A DNA stretch of 64,000 nt from Phaeosaccion multiseriatum. Lineage: Eukaryota > Ochrophyta, other classes. The notes under the pieces were generated by a model. That model did not search any database and was not told where the DNA came from. It saw only the letters and a list, made by a program, of their open reading frames with translations. Made by a program: the position numbers and the translations under genes. The stretch lies in assembly GCA_965112735.1 (NCBI GenBank), contig OZ218959.1:1240001-1304000 (forward strand). Direction: 5' to 3'. Of the stretch, positions 35,101 through 44,912 are shown piece after piece (the first letter of the stretch is position 1; every line of letters starts with the position of its first letter).

Positions 35101-35830
35101 GGACTGAGCGTACAAGCTCCGAGACAAGCCGTCCACGGCTCCAACAGGGGCGGCGGAGGATGCCGCAACTGGCTGCTGCGCTTGCTGCCCTGGCTGCTGC
35201 AAGTGGTACGACGTATCGTACATTCTCCGCCCGCTTCCTCCTCCTCCTCCTCCTCCTCCTCCCACCGGCCCGCTGCCGGACTCCGGGCTAGGGTGGTACG
35301 GCTGCTGCTGCTGCTGCTGCTGCTGCTGACAGTAGGCGCTGCCCCCCCCCCCCCCCCCCCCCAGCACGGAGGACATGCCTGTGCCTAGCATATGCTGCTG
35401 CGCGATGGCCGCACTGGAGGGGCTGTATCCTCGCCCCTGGATCTGGTGCCGGCCCTGTTGGTTCTCCACTCCGGCCCCACGCACCCCCCCCTCCTGGTAC
35501 TCCAGACCCTGCCCCTCGCGCTTGGAGCGGGCCTTCCTGGCGCTCTGCTCCTCTGCCTGCTGCCGCAGATACTGCCCGTACTCGGCCTTGCGCGCCGCCG
35601 CCTCTTGCCTCTCGTCTCCAACCTGCTGCTGCTGCTGCTGCTGCTGCTGTTGGCGGTACACTGACGATGGCCCCCCGCCGTTGGAGTATCCGTCTGTACC
35701 GCCTGGAGCAGAGGAGGTGGGTTGCTGCTCCTTGCTGGGGGTGAAGGGCGATGGCCCCACCGGGCGATAGTCTCCCCTGCCGCTGTTGCTGCTAATATTG
35801 TTGTAGCTCTGAAGACTGGTCCCACCATGC

Positions 35831-35875
<45 letters not shown>

Positions 35876-37022
35876 CTGCGCTGCTCCACCTGCTGGTCAA
35901 GCTCCCGATGGTATGCCACTTGGCTGCTCCTCCTGGCCCTCGCCGCCTCCTCCCCCGCTACTCCCCCGTCATGCATCCCCGACAATCCTGCGCCCTTACC
36001 ACGCGCAGACTCGGGCCCAAAAGGCCCGTTCCCCCCCCCCTCCCCCTGCTGCTGCTGGCTCACGGGGTTGATGCCATCTCCCTCCCACATGGAGCCAATC
36101 CCCGAGCCCCTCCTCCGCTGAGGGCGGCCGCCGTGGGCCCCCATAGCCCCGACCATCCCTCCCTCTCTGTTGTTGCCCCTTCCTCCCTCTTCTTCTGCTC
36201 CTCCTCCTCCGCCCCACATGCCCTTCAGACCCTGCTCCTGCCCCAGACCCACAGCAGAGTCTACAGAGGAGCGACGTCGAGCGTCCATCTTGCCAATCAA
36301 GCCCCGCTCTTCCTGATCTTCTCCTCCTCCTCCTCCTCCTCCTCCTCCTCCTCCTCCTCCTCCTCCTCCTCCTGCTCCGTGCCTGCCGTTTTGGGCGGGC
36401 TGCGGATTGTTGGAAGGTCCGCCCCCTCTTCCCACCGTAAGCCCTCCACCCCCGCCACCACCGCCTCCACCTCCGCCTAGTAGCTCAGATTCGAGCGCCC
36501 TCATCGCATGTTGCACATCGTCGTCGAAGCGGGATGGCACAGGCCCCCTCCCCACCGCCCCGTCCTCCCTCACCCCAGCCTCCCTCTGTCTGGCGGCGTC
36601 TCTTCTCGCCAGCTCAGCGCGCACCTTGGCGTCAAACTCAGGGTCAGTCCCCGGTGCTGGAGGCTGGTACAATCGTTCTTCAGCGTCTGCTGGGGCGTCG
36701 CTGCCTCCGCCCACGGAGGACAGAGGGGCTTTCATCGCACCCAGCCCCGAGGCCGCATCCTGAGAAGCGCTGCCATTGCCGCCCAGGAACGGCCCGGGCC
36801 CACCAGAGGGATTTACTTTAGGGGGCGGACCCATGTGCCTTTGGGTACGCATGGCCCTCTTGCGCTCGTAGACTTTTGAGCAAAGAAGAGGCAAGCAATT
36901 GAGAGAGACAGAGAGAGAGAGAGAGAGGGAAATCTTAGCAGAAAGACAGTTCTTTGCTCTTGATCTGCCTCCCCCAAGCCGCACGCCCGGCCCGCCTCAC
37001 CTTCATCCCTTCGGGACGTCAT
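31180..37022 (-). CDS. Large low-complexity coiled-coil protein, CSPP1-like
   Basis: Exons 37001-37022, 32862-36872, 31805-32451 and 31180-31503 join in phase to about 1667 residues. The tiny first exon (MTSRRDE) is supported by a GTGAGG donor, a 65-base pyrimidine tract and a CAAAAG acceptor. Gly, Gln and Glu homopolymers dominate. The informative parts are two charged helices: AEYGQYLRQQAEEQSARKA (near 35560) and ARKKAAAMAQAQALQEQIAD with following Lys/Glu-rich sequence (near 34700-34920). These resemble the YxxxLxxQIxEKxxxK repeats of CSPP1 and related centrosome/axoneme proteins. A further conserved-looking helix is SLLLYLNEAKKREKEQQQ. Three TTGGTGATA modules are in the coding part. Function is inferred only. 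Divergent from the Tudor-ARL13 gene (505-bp gap). Confidence 0.6.
32479..32528. promoter_or_regulatory. Three TGACGTCA-type sites at 21-bp spacing in an intron
   Basis: TGACGTCA at 32479-32486 and 32500-32507, then TGACGTTA at 32521-32528, each inside an identical ATTCACGCACATGG context. The 21-bp period puts all three on one DNA face. They lie within intron 2 of the CSPP1-like gene. The words are canonical bZIP/CRE sites; regulatory use is inference. Confidence 0.45.
32995..34157 (-). repeat. Three TTGGTGATA modules in the CSPP1-like gene
   Basis: Reverse-strand cores at 32995-33003, 34036-34044 and 34149-34157, each flanked by CAG (Gln or Ala) triplets. They are read as LVIQ, LVIQ and VGDT, so two reading frames are used within one gene. 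A degenerate copy at 31377-31385 reads VGGT. Confidence 0.8.
34261..34441. repeat. Two (CTC)n tracts encoding poly-Glu and poly-Gly
   Basis: 34261-34308 reads as Glu on the minus strand and 34369-34440 as Gly. Same triplet, two frames, within one exon. Confidence 0.9.
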
Positions 37023-37527
37023 ACCAATTTTGCGTCGACCCGCTTGGTCGAACGGGATATCCGAACGGAGATCGCGATTTTGAACAGTCAATTGCCCGTA
37101 CACCTCCAAATGGAAGTTACAGAAACTGGTGGGGGTCTTGTTTCTTCTCGTTGCCGCTTGTTGTAGCGAGAAGAAAGCTGTAGAGGTGCAGGGTTAGGGT
37201 TGAGAGTGGGCACATGAGGAGGTGGGAGCACGCTCGACTGAAGGCCTCCTTTTTCGTCCTTGCGAGGGGGTGAAGAGCACGACAGTGCCGCAACAAGCGA
37301 GAGTCCGGCCCAAACTCATTGAAGATACACGAATAGAAAAAGAAGGAGAGAGGGCGAGGCTGTGGAAGACAAGGAGGTGGGAAGGGAAAAAATTCTCAAT
37401 ACGCGGCAGTGGTGGAGGAGAGCGAGGGGGGTGAAGAGCACGGCAGGAGTGCCGCAGCCAGCGAGGTTTCGGCGGGGGAGACTCGCCGTTGAAGCCGTAT
37501 AGCAACACCGACCAGGCGGCAACACAA
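37023..37527. promoter_or_regulatory. Divergent promoter, CSPP1-like/Tudor-ARL13
   Basis: Contains ATGACGTC overlapping the CSPP1-like start. Two similar blocks of about 45 bp (about 37260-37310 and 37430-37470, both with GGGGTGAAGAGCAC and CGCAACAAGCGAG-like words) form an imperfect direct repeat. No TATA box recognised. Confidence 0.4.
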
Positions 37528-40500
37528 ATGCCAGTACCAACAACCTCCAAAGAGTCGGGAGAGGGCGGCCCTCCACTGATTTTGAGCTCCTCCTTGCCCG
37601 CTCCCCCGTCACCGAGTCGCGAATCCCTTCGGCCTGCGCCCATCATCACCAGACAGCGCAACGTGCTTTTCAAGCCCAGAAGCAGTCCGTGTTTGAAGGC
37701 CCTTGCTCCTGCCCGCAGGGTGAGAAGCGGGGCCAAGGCTGTAATAGAGGGAGGTGTGCTGGCTGTCGAAGAAGGATACGAAGAACAAGAACAAGAACAA
37801 GAAGAAGAAGTTGAAGAGCACACACATGGCCCTGCTGCGGACGCCATCGACATCAGCAACCAACAACATGCGTGCTTCACCAGGCCCGCGTCCGCGCCAT
37901 CAACGCCCAGGGGCAGGTGCGGTGGAGAAGAGGCGAGGAGTCGCGAGAGCACAAGCGCCCATTCTGACTCGGACGACGCTGCCGCCTGCGTTGTCGTGTG
38001 GAGCAATCACACCAGCCCCATGAATCCCTCCAAGCGCGTCGCTCAGGTACGCCTCATGAACGCCACAAGTAACGACAAATGCCCCGTCCCTCTCTTTTGT
38101 CATCATGACGGCCTACCTTCCAACCTGCGGTGGAGATGCCTGTCTACTGCCACCAAAGCCAAGTGTGGGTGGTAAATGCCGCCGTGACTCGCTGCCTCTG
38201 TGTGTACGAGCGGCGCTGCTGCTCAATGTTTTGTCACCTGGTCTCCCCCCGCTTCGCTTTCGCTCTCTCACAAGCCCACCCCGTGTCGCGATACCTACGT
38301 TTTCCCTCGCATCCTCCTCTGCCTCTGCCTCGGCCCCTGGCCGCTGCCCCTTCCCCTTCCCATTCCCCTGCGCCTTCCCCTGCATGTGCAGATCTCTGCA
38401 GGGGACATCGTCGAGGCTCGATTCGCCGGCAGAGCTCAGCTGTACAAGGGCAGGATCGAATGCGTCGCCACAGTGGCGGAAATCTCCGCTGCTGAGGGGG
38501 CTGATGGCTCGTCCACAGGGAGTCACAGCCATTCGAAGAACCAACTCGGACACCGTATTCAGGTGCGCATTGTAGTACTTTTGGGCCGTTATCTCTCCCG
38601 TGGATAAAGCAAGCTTAGCACCCTCCTATCCGTCTAGAGGGTTTCCGACAGGGTATACTTTGGGGGCCGTCTCTATGATATATGACTAGAAACGTGGTTT
38701 CTCACTCACTCCTCTCATTCACTCACGCACTCACCCACACACTCACGCCGTCTCACTTACGGACGCACTCAGCACACACACTCACGCACCATACACTAAC
38801 TCACTCTCGCACTCACTCACTCACCTCCTGACGCACTCAGCATACACACTCACGTACTCAAGCACCATGCAACCACTCACGCCACGCACTTACCCACTCA
38901 CTCACTGACTCACTCACTCACCCTAACCTATTCCTGATACGGCACCACACCACACAACACAACACAACACAACACAACACCACCACAGTGCACTGTGCGG
39001 TACGACGATGGAGACGTGGAAGAAGGCGTGCCTCTCCGCCGCATTAAGTTACCGGGGCAGAAGGAGCGCCGAGTGCTTCCCCTCCACACGCAGATTGACG
39101 TGAAGGTGCCTGTCCTTCAGTCAGGCTCAAGGGGTACGAGGGTCGCGAGGGACACGGAAGGAGGCAGCAGGGGCGGTGGCGGTCGGAGGGGAGGAGGGCC
39201 TTACAAGAGGGGAGGAAGCCTGCAGTACTCCTACAGGGGTGGGCGCATTTGCGGCAGGAATGCAGAGAAAAACACGTACGACGTCGAGTTGTTCCCTGAT
39301 GCGGACGAAGAGCAACAGTTGGTGATACAGCAGCAGCGGCAGCAGCAACAGCAGCAGCAACAGCAGCAGCAACAGCAGCAGCAACAGCAGCGTGCCTACG
39401 GCGTAGAGCAGGGATGGCAGCAGGGTCAGGGTCAAAGTCAGGATAAGGGTCAGGGAAATCAGCCGCCGCCGTTGGTCATGTCTCCTGGGGGGGCAGAAAG
39501 GCCGACGAGAATAATGCCGTCGGTGCCGTGTGGAGGGCCGGCAAGGGCGTCAGCAGCGGCGTTAGGAGGAGGAGGAGCAGGAGGAGCAGGAGGAGGAGGA
39601 GGAGGAGGAAGAAGAGAAGGAAAGGGAGCACGGAGCGACACAACGAGGAGGACTGCACGAGTCATTCATGTGGGTGCAGTCTGAGTAAACTTGGCTTCTC
39701 TCCTTCCTTCCTTCCTTCCTTCCTTCCTTCCTTCCTTCCTTCCTTCCTTCCTTCCTTCCTTCCTTCCTTCCTTCCTTCCTTCCTTCCTTCCTTCCTTCCT
39801 TCCTTCCTTCCTTCCTTCCTTCCTTCCTTCCTTCCTTCCTCCCTCCCTCCCTTCTTTCCTTCCTTGCTTCCTTCCTTCTTTCTTACTTCCTTGCTTCCTT
39901 CCTTCCTTCCTGGCTGGCTGGCTGGCTGGCTCACTGGCTGGCTGGCTGGCTGACTGACCTTCTCCCTCCCTTCCTTCATTCCATTCTTCCTCCCTCCCTC
40001 CCTCCCTCCCTCCCCCCCTCCCTCCCTCCCTCCCTCCCTCATGCACAGGATATCCCACGTGTGCGCATCCTCGGGCCTTACTCGTTTCCACCCCTCCCTC
40101 GCGTTCGTCGCGCCACTCCATGGAAGACAAGCCTCTCCGACCAGCCCCAGCCCAAGCCCCAGGAGTTGGTGATACAGCAGCAACAACAGCAGCAGCGAGA
40201 CGCAGGAGCGTATGACGGAGCGGAAATAAGTCGGTCTGAGCAAAGTGCCAGGGCAAAGGCGAAGGGTGGTACCTCGAGTAGCGGGGGGCCCTCCTATTCG
40301 AACGGGACAGACAGACGCACGCGCGGGGAAGAGACACGCACACCTGCAGATGCAGGAGAGGGTGGCTATTTGAGCTGCGCCACACACCGGTCGTCGCCAT
40401 CGCTGGGCCTCACTCCTGGGGCCACACCGGACAGCAGGGCCTCGAGTACCCGTACGACACTTGCTGGGAGTGCTGAGGCACCAACAGACAGCGCGACAGC

Positions 40501-42874
40501 AGGGGCGGGGAGGGGCTGTATCAGCAGTCATATAGACAGCAATTGCGAAGAGCGGGCGGCGAGCCACAAGGTGGAAAAGGAGGCGGAGGAGCAGCAAAAG
40601 AAGGAGGAGGAGGAGGAGGAGGAGGAGGAGGAGGAGGGGGTGAAGACCTGTGCAGTGGCGGTACTTGGTCTGGGAGGCGCGGGAAAGACCACGACTTTGG
40701 CTGTACTACACGGGGAGGGACGTCATCGCCACACTGAAGGACGACGACGACGACGAGGAGGAGGAGGAGGAGCAGGAGCAGGAGGAGGAGGAGGAGGGGG
40801 AGGGGTTCATACCAGTCCACCACCGACGATGGGGTTTAAACCGATGGTTTCGATGCATCAGAACGGTCAGTTGCAGGTGTGTTTCTTTGACTTGGGGGGT
40901 GGGGACGAGATACGAGGCATCTGGCCCAACTACTACCACGACTGCCACGCGGTGGTGTTTGTGGTGGAGGAAGAGGAAGAGGAGGAGGAGGAGGACCTCC
41001 ACCAAGAGGAGGAGGAGGAGGAGGAGGAGGAGGAGGTGGAGGAGGGAGAGGAGGAGGAGGAGGAGGACGAGGAGGAGGAGGAGGAGGAGGAGGAGGAGGA
41101 GGAGGAGGAGGAGGAGGAGGAGGAGGAGGAGGAGGAGGAGGAGGAGGAGGAGGAGGAGGAGGAGGAGGAGGAGGAGGGGGAGGTGGAGGAGGGAGAGGAG
41201 GACGAGGAGGAGGAGGAGGAGGAGGGCATCGCACCTTTTGTAAGACACTCTGCGACGGCGAGGGTCGAGAGAGGGCTTCGTCACTCACAGAAGGCGAGGC
41301 GGGTGCTGGATGAGGTGTTGGCACACCCCTTTTTGACTGAGAAGCCCTTGCTGCTCCTGTTCAATCGGAAGAGAAAGAGCGCAGGTGAGGGCGTTTGTAG
41401 GAGTAGAAGTAGAAGTAGTGATGGTGGCAGAATTTGTAGTAGTAATAGAGCTAGTGGTAGCATCGTTGCTTCGAGGCGGCGCAAGAGGAAACTAGGAGCA
41501 CCCCCCGGGGTCCAATCCCCAGGGGAAGGCTTGTCCTCAAAGGCAGCGGCAGCAGCAACGGCAGCAGGAGCAACAGTTGGTGATACAACAGTAGTAGCAG
41601 GAGTAGCAGGAGCAGGAGCAGCAGTTGGCGATACAGCGTCAGCAGCGGTATCGGAGGAGAGAGCGCGGAGGGAGAGGCCCCTGCAGCTGCCGAGGGACAC
41701 TCAGGTGCTGTGCATTGACGTGCTCCAACAGCAGCATCAGAGTCGCGAGAAGCAAGAAGACAGGCAGCACGAAAGGGAGAGTCAGGGCCAAGAAGAAGGG
41801 GATGAAGAAGAGGAACAAGTAGAACAAGCACTGCAACCACCAACGCAACAACAGCAACAAGGAGGAGGAGGAGGAGGAGGAGGAGGAGGAGGAGGAGGAG
41901 TAGGAGGAGTAGGAGGAGGAGCCGAAGGAGGAGGTGGAGGAAGCGGTATGAATGCGCTGGAGGAGGGGGTCAGGCGCCTGCTGGAGCGGGTTATGGAGCG
42001 GTACACAGAGCTGGAGGAGAGGGTGCGAGTCGATTCGGCAGCGATGAAAGAGACCTTTGCGCAGAGAAGGAGGGACAAAGAGCTGGGGGTGCTCAGAGAC
42101 GGGCTGAGGAGGAGAGCCTGGAGGGAGAGGCGACGGATGCGACGGCAGCAGTCCGACCTGCAGCAGCACAGCGGTGCTAGGGCGAACACGGAAGGCGGAG
42201 GGAAGGCGGAGGCGGAGGAGGAGGAGGAGGAGGAGGAGGAGGAGGAGGAGGAGGAGGAGGAGGAGCCGATGCCGACCTGCTGTCTGTCGCAGTCCGAGGG
42301 CTTGACCTTCCTGGCGGAGGAGGTGGGCCTGTCATCGTCTGCCGAGCTGTTGAGTGCCCAGCCCGAGGCCCTCGTTGTCGCCTCTCTGTTGGGATTTGAG
42401 AAGATCTGCCTGCAGATATGCGGCAGCTTGGTGGCGCCTGTGTTCAGGGGCCGAGAAGCGCTCTCTTGGTCCTCGCTTGAGGCCCTCGTGCAGCGTCTTA
42501 AAAGCGAGGTTGAGGAGGAGGAGGAGGAGGAGGAGGAGGAGGAGGAGGAGGAGGAGGAGGAGGGGGGGGGGGTCCTGCTCGAGAAGCATTCCTGTCAGCA
42601 GCGTCAGCCGCCTCAGCCTCAGTCGCACGGCCGGAGAGCTATAGCTGGTACAGGTGGTGGTGATAGAGACGGTGGAAGTGGTGGTGGTGATAGAGACGGT
42701 GGAAGTGGTGGTGGTGATAGAGACGGTGGAAGTGGTGGTGGTGATAGAGACGGTGGAAGTGGTGGTGGTGGCGATGCGGCGGTCGACGAAGGGGGTTCCA
42801 GCCACTCTCCTCCTCTGTCCTCCTCCTCCTCGTCATCTTCTACAGCTCCGGTGAGCAGCCACGAGGCTGCTTGA
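37528..42874 (+). CDS. Tudor-like plus ARL13-type GTPase protein
   Basis: Exons 37528-38046, 38392-38562, 38989-39669 and 40049-42874 are all phase 0, about 1398 residues. Exons 2-3 encode a Tudor-like fold (GDIVEARFAGRAQLYKGRI, then TVRYDDGDVEEGVP) and a second one near 305-338 (YRGGRICGR, NTYDVELFPD). Exon 4 encodes an Arf-family G domain: P-loop GLGGAGKT (about 664), switch II FFDLGGGDEIRGIWPNYYHD (ARL13 signature) and HAVVFVV. A run of about 85 mostly Glu residues (40965-41225) follows, then VLAHPFLTEKPLLLLFNRKRK. The usual NKxD guanine motif appears as NRKR. The C-terminal helix (GVRRLLERVMERYTELEERVRVD) also matches ARL13. Family members act in ciliary membrane trafficking. Joining Tudor and ARL13 parts is inferred from phase and splice sites across a 379-bp pyrimidine intron; two genes remain possible. 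Confidence 0.65.
39319..39327 (+). repeat. TTGGTGATA module in Tudor-ARL13 exon 3
   Basis: CAG-TTGGTGATA-CAGCAG opening a long CAG/CAA run (39328-39390). Read as LVIQQQ. Confidence 0.85.
39694..40040. repeat. (TTCC)n/(CCCT)n all-pyrimidine array forming an intron
   Basis: About 150 bp of uninterrupted TTCC, then CCCT, TGGC and CCCT blocks, ending at ATGCACAG. It fills almost all of the third intron of the Tudor-ARL13 gene. Confidence 0.95.
40166..40174 (+). repeat. TTGGTGATA module in Tudor-ARL13 exon 4
   Basis: Followed by CAGCAGCAACAACAG. Read as LVIQQQ, the same frame as the exon 3 copy. Confidence 0.85.
41577..41633 (+). repeat. Two adjacent TTGGTGATA modules, one mutated
   Basis: Core 41577-41585 is exact; 41625-41633 is TTGGCGATA. 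Both are read as VGDT, a different frame from the copies at 39319 and 40166 in the same gene. Confidence 0.8.
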
Positions 42875-43046
42875 AGCCCTCGCAGGAGTAAGGCAGTGAC
42901 TGGAGAGGAGCAAGCTTGTATATATGTATATAATATCTATTCGACTTTTTTTCGACACCCTTCCATGCACAACCAAGCCACCTCCACCCCTTCATGGTCT
43001 GCCTTCGTATTCGGCCGAGACCCCACCCTTCTGTGTCCACAGTTCA

Positions 43047-44847
43047 CTAGACCGGGCCCCTGCGTCCCACACCTCCTGCTCTTCTGCCCCCTCCTCCGCC
43101 CCCCATCTCTCCCCTGAATTGGCGGCGGTCCCTCCTCCTGTTGCTCTGATTTCCGCCTCCCCTTACGATGTTGGTGCTCGGCCCTGTTGGTGCTCCTGTA
43201 CCACCAACTGCTGCTGGTGCTGTTGCTGCTGCTGCTGCTGCTGCTGCATCACCAGCTGCCCCCCCTGCCCCGCCTCCACTCTGCTTCCCCTCGATCTCGT
43301 CCATGATTGAATCGATATCGTCAGCGGCACCCGCCGCCACAGCTTTGCCCTCTGCCCCTCCCCCTCCCCCTGCTCCTCCTCCTCCTCCTCCTCCCCCGCC
43401 TCCTCCTCCTCCCTCTCCTCCTCCTCCCTCTCCTCCTCCCCCTTCAATGCTGTTGTTCTGCCGAGCAACCTGCCTCTCCACGAGCTTGGCATACACACCT
43501 TCCTTGGCCAGGAGGGCAGTGTGAGTCCCTGACTCCACCAACCTTCCCTTGTCCAGCACCGCAATCTTATCGGCATTGATCACCGTCGACAAGCGGTGTG
43601 CCACAAGAACAATGGTCGTGTGCCCCCCTCCCCCCCGCCCCCCCTCTTGCATAAGGCCGTCTAGCGCCTTCTGCACCTGTGCTTCGCTCTCCGCGTCCAG
43701 CGCAGAGGTAGCCTCGTCCAGCAGCAAGATACGTGGCCTTCTCAACAGGGCCCTTGCGATGGCGATGCGTTGCTTCTGCCCGCCGCTGATGCGGATGCCT
43801 CGCTCGCCCACCCGTGTGGCGTATGCGTCTGGGAATCCCATGATGAAGTCGTGGGCGCAAGCTTTCTTAGCGCAGGCAATCACATCGGCTTCGGTCCACG
43901 TGCCCTCCTCGAGGCCATACGTAATATTCTCGATGATGGAGTTGCCGAACAGCTGCGCACGCACACACATGCACATGTGTGTGTACACATACACAACAGG
44001 AGTGGTAGTAAGAGCGCCGCAGCAGTGTGTTCCCCGACGTCCCTATCTTCTAATCACTAACCACCAGAGGCTGTTCAAGAGGGCCACGCATCAAACACAT
44101 CACACCCACACACACACGCTTACACACACCCACACCCACACCCACACCCACACACGCACCCACACACACACCCATACGCACCCACACACCCACACACCCA
44201 CACACACCCACACACACACGCACACGCACCTGCGTGTCTTGCGAAACAAGGGCCATCTCTCTATGCACGCTCTTTAGCTGGAGGTCCCCGAGGGGGCATC
44301 CGTCTATACGAATGACCCCGGTGTGGGGGTCGTAGAAGCGGAGGAGGAGGTGAATGATCGTGCTCTTGCCGCCCCCACTTCGCCCCACGAGGGCACACGT
44401 GGAGCCCGCAGGGATGTCCAGACTGAGTGCGCTGAGCACTTGGTGGTCGGGGCGCATTTGGTAGGCGAAGGATACGTCTGTGAGCGTGATTTCGCCTCTC
44501 ATGTTGGGGAGAGGGAAGCCCGCGTTGACGTCGATGTCGGGGAGGGAGTCCATGAGAGTGAATACCCTGAGGGAGGGAGGGATTGGAGGGATTGGAGGGA
44601 TTGGAGGAAGGGATTGGAGGAAGGGAAAGAGGGAGGGAGGGAGGGAGGGAGGGAGGGAGGGAGAGAGGGAGGGAGGGGGGGAGGGGGGGAGGGAGGGAGT
44701 GACGGAGGGATGGGAGAGAGGGAGGGAGGAAGGGAGGGATGGGAGGGAGGGACGGATGGGAGGGAGGGAGGGAGGAAGGGATGGGAGGGAGGGACGCACG
44801 GGAGGGAGGGAGGGAGGGCAGAGAGGCAAGTGCAGCAGCACGAGGGC

Positions 44848-44912
<65 letters not shown>

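Noticed and set aside
40836-41324. Poly-Pro and poly-Ser/Leu minus-strand frames
   Set aside because: They are the antisense and shifted frames of the GAG repeat that encodes poly-Glu in the ARL13-like gene.
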